NCBI RefSeq assembly: GCF_048128805.1
Contig: NC_135997.1
Span: 23,531,815 to 23,595,814 of the forward strand
Direction of reading: 5' to 3'
Length of the DNA: 64,000 nucleotides
From: Centroberyx gerrardi
Lineage: Eukaryota; Chordata; Actinopteri; Beryciformes; Berycidae
Both the position numbers and the translations under genes were made by a program. Below, piece after piece: positions 1 through 40,693 of this stretch (its first letter is position 1; every line of letters begins with the position of its first letter). The notes below the pieces were generated by a model that searched no databases, was not told where the DNA came from, and worked only from the letters and a program-made list of their open reading frames with translations.

Positions 1-697
1 ACAGCTGCTATTTGCATCTAGTGCAAAGAAGCAACAAACCAGTGGCAGTTTTGTTGATTTGGCTCTGTTTTTTTCATCAGGCCTAAAGAAACATTGGCAA
101 AATTGTTGTTGCTAAGCATTGATTATTCATACCGGGCTGCTAACACCATGTGGACTCTTTTGGAATTTATTCTCTCCAACTTTAACTTGCGCCAAATGAT
201 GACACCCTGCTTGTTTTCTTTTATTCACTTCCAAATAGCCGCCTCCTCTTGTCTCTGCTGGCATGTTGCAGAATGTGTTGAAATGTCTCGCATATCACTG
301 TGCATTTATATGAAAAACACACAATTTAACCCTGGATAAAGCATCTTTTTTTCACTGAATTTGTCTTACACAAGCAAGCCCAAACCATATGAGCACTCAG
401 ATCATTTGTATTCCATTCTGAACCAGCGGACAAAGACGGACTCAAGGTTATACTGCTTGTGAGAACCAAAGCCCAGTTCAATATTTAGATTGTACTGACT
501 GTGCTTTAGTGGAATTAGACACTGTAAATGAGTGGTGGACCTGCCCTTCCCCTTGGGCCTCTGCTGTTCATCTGCTGGCACCAGTCTGAGATACTGTATC
601 ACTAATATCATTAATAACATGGATGGTCTCTCCCTCTCTTTGTGTAAACATAACCCTTGAAACTTTTTGGACAGGCTTGCCAAAGCGGCTTGGGTGC

Positions 698-780
698 TCC
701 TCTCTCTCTCTCTCTCTCCAGTACTCACACACACACAGACCCCCACCCACACAATCACGCACACATTCAAACACTCAAAA
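698..780. repeat. CT then CA-rich simple repeat
   Basis: A (CT)n run is followed directly by CA-rich sequence. Both strands give spurious open frames of low complexity here. No gene is inferred. Confidence 0.8.
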
Positions 781-2689
781 CAAACACACAAACTCCACCC
801 AAGACTCCACCCACTTTAACAACTTCAGAGGAATGGTCAGCATGTGGAGAGGTTGTGGTAAGAGTTGGAAGGGAAGTGGGAACGGGGGAGGGGAGACAGT
901 CAGCCGCTTTTAACCCCCAAAAGGTTAGCGATAGCCCATAGCGTCCAGAGGGAGTGGGCTTACTAAGTACAAACCGATGGGAACTTGGTGAGCCGGGGTG
1001 TTCGGAGGCACGAAGGCCCTGCGCTGTTTCCCGTACAATGCTGAGATGTGGGAAAACAGTCATAGCACTGGACTGAAGCCAGACTGCACCCTTTTAGCTC
1101 ATAAGGTTCACCCAGGACAGGGCAGTGGGGCCTTTTCATCAGCTGGAGTTGTGCAGACGACTCCAGAAACGTTTTGTTGTTGTGAAACAGTATCTCTCCT
1201 TTTTTAAGATGGAGCCCCAGTTAAGCTGTCCGACCCAAATTTAAAAAGCAAAGGATGGAAAAGTCCCATGTTAGACTTTTGTTTTCTCTGAGGTTTTCTT
1301 CGCAGCTAGAACATTTGGCGAGGATGCAGCGTGAGTTCGAGAAATCTGCAAGAATTCTTGTAGCGTTAATGCGCCCTAACCTGTGAAAAGTCACACCTCG
1401 CCGTTCCACATGGGCGTCAACATTTAATGGTTAACATTTGCATTCACTAGAACTGGCTGTAGCCCTGTCTGCTAGCTGTCTCTGCTGTGTCTACACACAG
1501 CTTTGTCTGCCAGACTTGAGGCAGTCGGGAGGCCATTCATAGTCGGCGTGACTTGCAGGTCTTGTAGAAAGGCTGGCTGTGCCCTGCTGGGGTTTAGATG
1601 CCGGGCCAAGGGAGGCCTTTGAATACAGGTAATGTTCCTGTGAGGCAATATGCTGATGAGCCTGACATTCATTTGCTCTAATCTGACTTACTACCTCCGT
1701 CCCTGCTGCTTGCCCCTTGTTCCCTCCCTTAGTTTGAAGGAAGGCCCCTCTGCATTGACTTGGACAAGGCCTCAGCTGAGGTGTCTGTCCTGGGATGGAA
1801 ATATATTATGTAACGCGTCCCTCTCCAGTATGAAATCCCCAGCCAGAAATGAATGTCCTCTCCATTTCCCCTCCCTTGTTTTGGAAGAAATATAGAGATA
1901 TACTGTGACTGAAGGCCGCTGTTATGGACGAGTCCTTAATGGAAAACAGACTTTTTACGTGTCTGGAATGTTTTTCCTTGTGAATCTGCTGATAACCATA
2001 TCTGATGTTTCAGTTAAAGTGATATGGATACCTATATTGTATTTTGTGCCCATAGGCTGTTTTGACATTCAGTATTTGGATAGGAAATTACAAAATAGAA
2101 CTGTATTATTAGTTTGCTATGAAAAAAAAAAATAGAACAGAAAAATGAGCCAGGGTGAAACTTTGCTTACCAGGCATTTACAATTAAAATAATATTGTGC
2201 TGTTTTGAAAAGATAAGCAAGTTGGTTACTGAGGAAAAATAGTTTATATTTATTTTTTTGGGCTCGCTAGATGCTGAGAAAAGTCTTGTATTCTGACATA
2301 TTAACAAGTGACATCTGCTTCCATCCGTGTGTCCATGTGTGACCTCCCCCCTCAGTCCCAAAAATGTAGTATCAAAGTCAATACAGAATCAATGAGAAAA
2401 TGGTGGAACAGAAGCAGTAATAACTTTGAAGAGTTAGTAGGCATCAGTGAAGACTTTTAAATGCATACATTTAAATGCATTTATGTGATGAGAAAATAAA
2501 GCTTTGTGTCTTGATTTTATGCATTCGAGCGTAGCTCAGTGGAGAAGAATATTTTGTATTAAATTGTCTTTTTCTATAGCAATGTAATTGATAATCGAAT
2601 CATTCATCATACTGTAATCAATCATCCTTGTCATTTCCAATCATTTCCAAGATTTGTTTCCCCAATTTTCCATCTATCATTTAATTTGT

Positions 2690-2715
2690 ATGTGTGTGTG
2701 TGTGTGTGTGTGTTG
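2690..2715. repeat. (TG)n microsatellite
   Basis: A short, nearly perfect TG dinucleotide run inside AT-rich unique sequence. Confidence 0.85.
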
Positions 2716-5700
2716 TTTATATCACATCCCTGATTAAGTAACTGTTCTAAATGAATAAAACTCTAATGATACCCAACCCTATCTATCCCATACATCAGCC
2801 GCTATCAGCAAGACTGTTGCCAGGAGGGACGCCACTGTTGACATATTACTTCCTTTATTGGCTGCGACCGCTCGCGAAGACAAAGACGGAGCCCCCTACC
2901 TGACAGTAAACAAAGTAGAAGGGCTTCAGCTGTTCCTTTGAAGTAGACATGTGTTTGCCAAGTGTAAACAGCCAACTGCCTTGAAACGGCAAACCTGACA
3001 AACGACTCTGACATACTGTGTCATGTTTCCACTCGGGTTGAGTAATGTGACGAGTTTTGCGGCCAAGGCTTGTCGTTGCGATCATTGACATTTATTACGA
3101 AACATCCGTACCTGAACACGCCGAACTAATTGCAGTGTCGGGCTGACGAGGTGAAGCAAGGGCCAGGAAACAGAATATCGTCATCTGATACGGCCCGCTT
3201 TTAAATCCTATTGCTCTGCTTGTCTAATCGTGTCAAGAAATGAGTCTTCAAAACGGTTTAACCATAGGGATTAATTGCGCTCCCCCAACTTTATGTTTAA
3301 GTCATGAGATGAACAGCCCACTATGGATGGCCAAGTCTCTGGATTTGATGGTGTAATTACCAGATGAGCTGTGATGCTAACACCGCACGGTCCAGCCCAC
3401 ACAAAGGCCACCATTGTGTGATTATGTGATTGTAAATCTCAGACTCTCCTTTGTCACGCCATGAAGTTTACTCATGGACACGGCTGACATCATCATCAAC
3501 TCAGAGGATGAATGGGAAGCTGTCTTGTGTTGCGGCCATTTGCAGCTCTGATGGCAACAGTCTCTCCATATATTTGAGCTAGAAAGACACAAGGTAACCC
3601 GAATGCCAGGGGAATAAATGGAATGCCAACCTTTTTCCGGCACGGCTGACTTCTTTGGACAATCGCTAAATTGCTTTCTGTCAAACTGTAGAGCCCTAAG
3701 CAAATGGAAATCTAAATTCCTCTATCACTATTGTGTGATGATCTCATCCCAAGCAAAATGTTTGGCTATAATCATGAGGATTTTCCGATTGGTCAATGCA
3801 CAAACAGGTCATTAGGTTAAAAGCGCAGAGGGGCTCTCGACCCACAAGCCCATAATAAACAATGGGAGATTAGCGTAATCTATTTTCCAGTGAGTTTATA
3901 GTCTTATAGCAATCATTTTCCAATGCATTGAAGTGATTTCCACTGTTAGTGGCTTGCACACCAGACCTACTTCGGTCCCTATAGTTTCTGCAGCAGGGCT
4001 GTGATCGCGAGGGACTTAGGGGAAATTATGCCCCCTATCACACTGCGTTCTGACTGACACGCACAGCTCATTATTGACGCTTAGCAAGTTTTTCAAGAAA
4101 TGATCTCCCACTGTTCCCCGTCAGGCTTGAATAATTTGAGGCAAGGGCAACTCTGTATCAGAGGGAGTGAGGTGACCCCAACTCTCCTTTAAGCACTTAT
4201 CTCCTCTGCCAGTTCTGCTTCACTCACTCGTTTGAAATGATAATTACTCCTTACTGCATGGCAAAGCTGAGCGGTGTGTACACTAATGTAAAAGGGATTT
4301 GAATATTCCTTACAGCCTATTCTTTCAAGACAGAACATAGGATCACTGCTTAAAGTGCTGTCACATCACGCTCTTTTCTCTTCATTTTAACACTGTGTAT
4401 ACAGCATGTTGGGAGAGATGTGACAGGAACACAAGGCCTGATGCTAACCAAAAGATGACAGGGAGGGATGTAAAACCTGAGTTCATCATTGCATTTTTAA
4501 TGAATAGCTTTGACTGCAGGACATGGGCAGGACCGGACGGGACAGGATCGTGGAAACAGAGCACGTAGTTAACCAATTAACTCTAGTCTGTCCAGTAGCT
4601 CAGGGTCATGCCAAGCCAATTAGGGCACATCCTACGCCCTGCCCAGTCCCTCATTAGCATATGAAAAGGAAAATTGACAAAGAGGTGGATTAGTCACACA
4701 CAGCGACATGGTAAGTAACCAAGTGTATCTTTGTCCACTTACGCTCTGGGGCAAACGGCTTGCTATAAGTGAATTTGATACGGGTGTTGATCCATTTAGT
4801 ATGTATATTTCTATCTGCCTTCTATCTGAATATTGTCCACAGTTGAAGCGCTCTTTGTCTGTGATACGCTGAAAAGGAACGTTGCTCCATATCCGTGTTT
4901 CCCAAATGGCGGTGAGAAGCAGCAGTGAGTGAGTAATTTTTGGGTCATGGCAAGTGACTGGGTTGTGACCTGAATTATGAAAACCATTGTTTTGGTAGTA
5001 GGTCAGTACACCAGTTTAGTAGGAGAGTTGTAAAGCATTTCATTGTCCAAATGAGGATTTTCCCTTTCAAATAAGGATGAAAATGATTTCGCTTAAGCAA
5101 AATCCTAACTTGTGTTATGCAGTCCTGTTATTTGTTATCTTTTGACTTAAAGGTATAATCATTATGTATTGAATGAATAAGGGACATACCGCAGCAGGAT
5201 GCATTACAGCCAGTGATCAATGGACAGATGATGCTATGAATAATTAATGATATATGCAGGAGATTTCAGTACTCTCATAGTATCACTCTGGGATATCACA
5301 CCTGTGAATCAATAATGCAATAAAGGCAGATCCGTTGGGTTCAGTTCTCAGAGTCTGTTTCATATTACTTACTATCAAACGCACACTCTGGTTGTGCAAT
5401 AAGTGATGCCCACTATAAGTTAGTTAGTAGTTATTATAAGTTTTTTTTAGTTCAAGATTTCAAGCTTTTTGGACACTATACTCATTTTTTGGCGAACCAC
5501 TTCTTGCTGCTTTTTTCCCATCATCGTCCTTTCCATGTTCTCCCAATCACACTCATTGTAAGCATCTGTGAAGTGGTGAATTGATTTAGCATGTTGTGAG
5601 GAGAGCTGCTCTCTGCTAACACAAAGTAATGTGTGTTAGCCACTTGCTATCATTAAAGAAATACTTTGCATAGAGGAAACAGGGAGGATATGTTAAATCA

Positions 5701-8700
5701 GTGGCTACTGCTTAGCATTCAGGTCTGTTTTTTTTGTGGCATATGTACAAACTCGTGTCTTTCAGAGGCGTTTGCCTTTAGGCTTCAGTATCCCAAATCT
5801 TCAGCGGCCAGCTGTTCCGTATTATGGACCCAAGATTTGGAGTGTGCATAGAGGGTTTTTTTTATCCTGGGTTAAAACCTGGTCTGTTGTGTTCTGACAG
5901 AAAGACTTGGTTAGTTTTGGAGCCAGGAGAGAACAGTGCTACCTGCAGGGTAGAAATGATAGTGGGGGAGAGGATAAGAACATGCTCTTCTCTGTGGTTG
6001 AGTATGCTTTTTTTTTTTTTTCCCCAGACTTTTGTAACTTGTAGGAAAATATTAAAACGGACAGCAAGCAGCTTATGTTCTGGCTTCCACTACGACAGTT
6101 GATATCTTATTATTTCTTTTAGTTCTATGGACAGTTCTTAATGGTTTCTTTAAGATATTTACGTTTAATCAGCATTTCGAAGCCAGTTCCATTGGCATTT
6201 CCTTTAAGAAGCATGATAGCATTGTGCCTGCAGAAACAGATATCTTGATGGAAAGATCTTATTCCTGGGCATGCATTGTGTTCAGCTTGTTATGAGTTAC
6301 GACACGGTCTACATAATGAAAACTACTGGAAGGCTGCTGTGAGAGGATATCCTGGTGATTGTTTTGTGATAGACGTATTATTACCTAGGCATACGCTGCT
6401 GTACATTGCTAAGAAAGCAATGACCCATTTTAGCACCACTGTGGATGTTCTCAAGACGCCGACATATCTTTGTAGCTTAGACTTCCTATCATGAGGTTCC
6501 AGTGGTTAACTTCTTGTTCATGCCCATTGAAAGCTCTGTTGGCTGTTTTACAGTTTGAAATGAAGACATGCCACTTGGAGGTCATGACAGATGTAAAGTG
6601 ATGTTCTCTATATTGCTAGTGCGTACCTCGCAATTAATGATGTCATCACTGTCACCACTTTTCTTCGTCTTTGTCTGATAGCTTTATCGGCCAGCTCCCT
6701 CCTCCAGATGTGCTGATTCATGCTTTGACGTTGTATGATCTCGCCGAGTCACTGTGATGATGAATTTACTATGAGCTCTGCCAGCTTAGGAAACACATGC
6801 TGCTGCCACGGCTGCTGCAGGGGGGTTCACAGTTTATTTTTAACCCGGTCGTGAATCATTTAGGAGTCTGCTTTCTTGGTGCCGGGAGCAGTGTGCTCTG
6901 CTGAAACCCTCCACTTTACTCCCCCTGTCCCATTCCCAGGGGGTTGGATGAGAAGAAATGGCGTCCCCCACATTAACATAAAACACATAATGCCGTACCT
7001 TATAGATTTTATGGGAACAGTAGTACTTTACTGCCTCAACTCACTTGAAATTTGAACAAATCATGCACTCTCAGATAAGTGGGACGACGGCTAACTAGGT
7101 TTCCTGGCCATAGGACCCACATAGATTGAAAAAGTTTACTACTAGTTTATCTGACAGTATATGAAAGTGGCATCTGAGGCTTCACTCACTGTTCCCTCCT
7201 ATCCCATTACCGAGGTCTGATGGGGTGGTGCAACCTTTGACAGCACAAAATGCACCATATATGCATGACGTATTAGTAAAAGTAACCATTTGGGATTTTG
7301 TCTCGAGATAAAATTGTCATGTGAATTGCGATAACAATGAAAGCTATACTCTGTAGCCCCCATGAGCTTCTGTTGGTGTATTTCATTGTTTCCCCTCCCT
7401 GCTGCTTTTGATAATCTATGTACCAGTTTATCCATAAGGGATTTTGCAGGAAATTGAACATAAGAACTCTCAATTTGGAGCAAGTGGAAGGACAAGCAGA
7501 TCAATGAGTTAATGTTTGTAGTAATGAAAATCACTTTTTTTTTTAAATATCTGCTGGTTTTCCAATTTGTTTCCTGCAATACATTAACGAAAAACAAATC
7601 CTACAGCATCTTTACCACTGATTTTGCAGGGGAAACAATGCTTTCCCTCCCTACCATCCCCCTGGTTGAATCTGAACCAATCATGCACTGTCTATTCCTT
7701 AGACAAGTGAGCAGACGGCTATGAGTGTGAGTTATAATGACAGACACAGCATGAGTCTCTGCCTTTTCAGTCTCATACTGTGGCCTTTGCTGGCCAACAC
7801 AATGGCTCCATGAATCTTGCTGGATAGTAATCTAGACCCCAAGGACCCTAGTTGTTTTCCGACTGTCAGACAAAGAAAAAATAAACTTTCTCGCTAAACT
7901 ATGCTGTGCGAGACAAGGACAGTTATTTGACCCTATCAAAACAATTAGACCTCTCTGTTTATCTCTTTGTTTGTTGTTGGGAGCAGTTATTGGATTTTTG
8001 TGATACAATCTTACAAAGTCACCCTTGAACCTGGCAAAAATCTGAGCCACCGAAATAACGGTTTCGAATTTGATTGCAGCCACTCGATTAAATGCAAACG
8101 CTTTTATAAATCACTTTCTCTTTGGACTTTGATGGACTCATGATATTGTTAATGGATTGGACGGCGGCCTAATCTAGCCTCATGTCTAGCTCTGTGATAG
8201 AGCTCCCATCACAGGGTCCTGCCCGGCAGCTGATTATCTCCATAAGTGCCTCAGTCCATGCCAAAGACTAAATGAGAGACAAGTCACTTTGCGGAGATGA
8301 ATTATCGGGAGCCGGTAGCCGAGCAAAAAGCCCATTCGTTTATATGGAGTTAGCCAAACGGTTAGCATGCAGCTCTGTTCCCCTCAAGTGAACTTGCCAT
8401 GACCTGCCTAAGTGTAGCTCCTAATGTATCTGTCGCCCCCTTCCTCTGTCTCAACAGATGCAGGTATTAATAGGGAGCCTCCAGGGAGGTTCAGAAGGTT
8501 AATGAAGCTGTACCCTGAAGCAATATGGCACCAGATTCACCCTCCATAGATACAAGGACCACCAGACCCTCTCCTAGATGAGCAGATGGGTGCTGGGGCG
8601 CTGGGCATAGAGGGTTGCCTGTACTGTAGCAGCTTCAGTTGAACAGAACTGCTGGGGATGCTGTAGTAGCAGCGGACAAATAACTGTAATGGATATGACG

Positions 8701-9595
8701 CTTTTCACAGGTCGGCTTGGAAGTTTAGGTTGTCCATACATTAAAGTTCTATATTAGTTGCTGCTTTTAACATAATTTTCTTTGTTCTAATACTTGCTGT
8801 CAAGTATGATTTAATTTGTATTAATATTTAATACTTTTTCTTGGTAAGATCCACGATGCGTCACTTTTCAGGATGAATTGGGGAAACTGCATGAGTCAGT
8901 GGGCTAAAGTACATGCAGTTGTGGCACAGTGGGCTGATTCAGGCTCATGACCTGAGTTATATTACCCTCTCTTTCATACCTTTCCTGTTATTCACAACTA
9001 TATACTGTGTATTAAAGCACAATTGTCAGCCAAAAAATATTTAAAAGATAAAAAGACACAATAAACTTGGATAAATGCGAAGTATAACAACCGTTTACTT
9101 GCCCTTCACCCCCCTTGCCAAGTTTGAACAAATTGCCCTCTGGCGTTTGGAGCGTTCCTCTCATCCTCCTCAGGTGCTGGCCCCCATAATATGAACATTA
9201 TAGACATCATAACCATGAGTCATCCTGTATTTTGGATTCCCCAGATACCTCATGTTTCCTAACCTGCTGCAGGGCCCTTTTCATATTGGCATGCCTCTCA
9301 TTTATTATTGAGCACACCAACTTCCTTTTTGCTTCAAAGTCTAATGCGGCGGTATAGAGGCAACTGAGGGAAGTTGTGTTCAAAGACATGAGACCTGGGG
9401 ATTTGTCTTTGTTAAGTGCGACTGAAGGTGCGAAGAGTTATTGAAATTCTGAAAGACTTTGAGTTGAACATGTTGGTATTGAAGCTAATTTTACTCTCTT
9501 GACTGTGGCAAGGAGAGTAATGATAGAGGTGGTCTATAATTTCTGTGTATGATTTGGTATAGACTATAGCTTACTTGGACATTGTTACTAGCTGC

Positions 9596-9639
9596 AATGT
9601 CTCCCATTCGCCTGAAGGTAATGGTGCATGGGAGACATT
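9596..9639. repeat. Perfect 12-bp inverted repeat with 20-nt loop
   Basis: AATGTCTCCCAT at 9596-9607 is exactly complemented by ATGGGAGACATT at 9628-9639, so the transcript could fold into a hairpin with a 20-nt loop. The stem is short for a microRNA precursor and the flanks do not extend the pairing. Its function is unknown. Confidence 0.7.
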
Positions 9640-10494
9640 ATTACACAATGCAGATTGGCAATATTGCCTTCAGCAACAGGCAAATGGGGCCAAATCAATG
9701 TGGATAACATTCTGAAAAAATACTTTTGGTCATAGTTGATGCCAGTAGAGCACATCAACATTCCCTTAATACGTTGTCCATTTATTCTGGTCTTAAATGC
9801 TTTCTTTAAAGTCATACAAGTCAACTCTTTAGGAAACATGACAGGTAACTGTTTGGGTGATGTGACAGGACAAGAGAATTTATTTGAGCTTTGAAAAGAT
9901 CAGCGCAAGAGTGTTGAGATATTTCTTTGCGCAATGTTGCCTTCCAGCATTGCCCAAAAAGTTGACTAATTTATCACAGCCCCAGGAGGCACTCCGAACA
10001 GCACCCCTCTCTTGTCATTAAATTTTAAAAGAACTCAGGAGTTACATAATGATATGCCCTGGGAACATGGAGACCTGGGGTGTGTGTGACGCACGCGGGG
10101 CCGCCACGCTGCTTGTTGCAGTCCCACTAGGCATGAGAGGGACCAGCAGAGGAGGAAGAGGAGGAGGGGGAAGTTACAGGATCACAGATGGATGTTTTCA
10201 TCCCTCGGCGTCTCAGTTAGCTTCCCCCGAACAGTAGGGACCAGAGCGGGCCGGTATTGACGTGAAGGGTGACACAGACTTATTGGTTCACTGCTCGAGG
10301 CCCAGGGGAGGAACGGAGACAAGGGTGTGACAGCGAGACACGGATGCAGAGATGAAGACGGCGACAGGGGAAGAAAAAAAAAAAAAAAGAGGTGTCCGAT
10401 GTTTTATTCAATAAAACCAGTGCGATCTGTGTTGGCATGGCAAAGGTGAGACCGATGACCTTTTAGACCCCCGCCTCCCCAAAATCTGCCCGTC

Positions 10495-10670
10495 AGCCAG
10501 TCATTATGCGAGCCGGCCAGCCTTCCATTCAACCAGCATGTTTGCTACCAGCCAGCCACCCACGTAGTTCACCAGCCAGCCAGTTTGCCAGTCAGCAAGC
10601 TGTTAATTCTGCCTGCTGCCAGTCTGTCAGCCAACCAGCCAGTCTCCAAGTCTGCCAGACAGGCAGCCAG
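10495..10670. repeat. Degenerate CCAG/CCAGT minisatellite-like tract
   Basis: Words such as CCAGCCAGCC, CCAGTCAG and CCAGCCAGT recur roughly every 4-12 bases through this tract. This explains the Gln/Ser/Ala/Pro-rich open frames seen here on both strands. They are repeat artefacts, not genes. Confidence 0.7.
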
Positions 10671-12245
10671 CACTGGTGCTTTCAGGGACAATGTATTGGC
10701 AGGAAGGGGGGGAGACGGGGGTCGTAAATCCCCACGTAGCCTGCATTCTGTAGTATATCCAGGTTGATTACATGTTAAAAATAGCACTCCCCCGCAGGAG
10801 CCCGACTCATCAGACGACTGGGAGACGATTGACCCCCGGTCGTCTTGTACTATCGTTGGTTTTACTAGCTACCGTAAATATTTGAATGAGGCCCTTGTGG
10901 GAGCTGCTGCAGTGACGCAAGCTCTCGACCGGAGACGCCATGTGCTCTCCCAGTGTTTACTTTCTAAACGTCATTACCTATGTGGGAGCTTTGTGGAGAT
11001 ATCCAGTGCAGTCAGGCAGTTAGGAACAGGGCGACTGTGTTGTATCTTAGGGACAGGCTTTGTTGCGTTCGCTGAACCTGGGTCTCTGTACTTTCTGTAT
11101 TTGGATAAGACCGTAAGAATCAAATGAATTCCCCTCGGTCAGGTTTGTAAAGCCTTGCCAATTATTTCACCTGCAACTGTTTCAAGTGTATAGCGTGTTT
11201 ACCTCTTCCTTGATGTATTCCAGAGCGGTTATACCAAGATTTTCCACTCAGTCTATTTTGAATTGTTTATGATGTTTGGAGAACTTATACAACAATGTTG
11301 ATGCACTGTTTTTAGCAAAGGGGGAGTTGGAACAGATGGGAGTAGTATCTATTTGAGGTTGGGCTTTTTCCAAGAAACCTGACCCTTTATTAAATAGAAA
11401 AAAAAAGTTTGAACTCAGCATATATCTACATAACTGGCACCTTTTTCTGCAGGCTCACATTGAAGCCAATAAAATTGAGGCAGCAGATGTGTTCAGTGTG
11501 CGTCTTTGAGACAAATTACAGAGTTGTCTCGGGAGTCGCTGGTCTCTTTCATTTACTATCCCACGTCGCCACAAAACGAGAGCCAAACTCCCCATGTCAT
11601 CTTCTTGGTGATCTCTCACCGAGTGTCGATGACAGCCTAATTGAATACAGGGATACAAAATCAAACTGGCTTTTTATCTCCCAGAGAAACTTTGTGGCCT
11701 GTAGCACAGAGAGCAAATTGGATATTCACTCGGGTCAGACTTCAAATTTGAAAAACCCCTCACGCTACCCTATGATGTGATGTGTGTTTTCATGTCAACT
11801 GGTCGATGGTCTGAATGGTCCAATTAGCCAAGTTTTTCTTGGGCAGTGTGGTGAAAGAGTAAACTGTAGAAACATAAATATTTGTTTTTGTCATCGTGTC
11901 ATTTTGCCGAGGCCATCAGTGCGCCAGAGCTCCTAAAAATGTCGGGGCAGAGGGATGAGGCTGGTCATTTCTTGCTGGTGTCATTGCTTTCATCCTAGAA
12001 GCCAGTAAACACCCAAACTCTTTTCACCTCGACTCATTGTTTGAAGTAAAATCCATATTACTCCGTAGATGCTCAAGACTAAACTTCAGCTAACTGTGCC
12101 AATCCTTTTGCTTTTATAGTCGTTGATTACCATCAAAAAGTTGGATATAGATCTGTTATTCTAGCTTGTGTTGCATGTTTTTTTGTTTTTTTAATGTTCT
12201 TGGATCAAGCATAAAGGAATGTTTTTTCTTCTCTTCTCTTCACAG

Positions 12246-12571
12246 ATCCAGAATGACTTTCACTGTTGGTAAATGGCTGCTGGTTGGGGCTTAGCGAGTA
12301 TCCATCTACGGACACTATGAGTGTCTGAAAACAACCAGCCTTTAATCCAGAGAGGATCCCTCTTCCCTGTCTTAAGAGTCTACTAACAGTGTGTAAGGAC
12401 CACTGGGAGTACAAGAACCAGTCAAGGACACTTTCACTCCCCCTCCGCCCGCAGGAAGATGGGAGTGAGAAAATAAGCCCTGTGGATTGAAGAGGAGCTT
12501 AATGAATACCAAGGAGTCTTGAAACAAACGGTGTGTGTTTGTGTACGTCTGTGCGAGCAGATCGAACGACC
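12246..12571 (+). other. sema4b: sema4b 5' UTR portion of the first coding exon
   Basis: A pyrimidine-rich tract ending TTCACAG at 12245 is a good splice acceptor, so transcription probably comes from an upstream non-coding exon. The leader then runs to the ATG at 12572. It contains four short upstream open reading frames, each with its own stop before the main start: 12253-12294, 12317-12328, 12459-12476 and 12502-12522. None is in frame with and continuous into sema4b. Such leaders often lower main-frame translation. The acceptor position is inferred from sequence only. Confidence 0.6.

Positions 12572-40693
<28,122 letters not shown>

Larger units (their letters stand above)
1..12245. other. 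Upstream flank / possible 5' intron of sema4b, no coding exon recognised
   Basis: I see no recognisable protein-coding exon in these 12 kb on either strand. Open frames here are short, lack family similarity and have no convincing paired splice sites. The stretch is mostly unique AT-leaning DNA with simple repeats: CT/CA near 698-780, TG near 2690-2715, a poly-A run near 10374-10388 and a degenerate CCAG repeat at 10495-10670. GC-richer patches near 820-1020 and 10070-10330 could hold an untranslated first exon or promoter, but no motif proves it. SEMA4B genes usually have a remote non-coding first exon, so part of this is probably 5' intron. Stretches such as 2780-3460 and 8100-8550 are non-repetitive and could contain conserved regulatory elements, which needs cross-species alignment. 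Confidence 0.6.

Noticed and set aside
2527-2540. tRNA A-box-like string (GTAGCTCAGTGG)
   Set aside because: No B box, acceptor stem or cloverleaf follows, so it is not a tRNA gene; at most a SINE scrap.
11409-11780. 123-codon plus-strand open frame upstream of sema4b
   Set aside because: Composition and lack of similarity fit a chance frame; no flanking acceptor/donor pair in phase was convincing.
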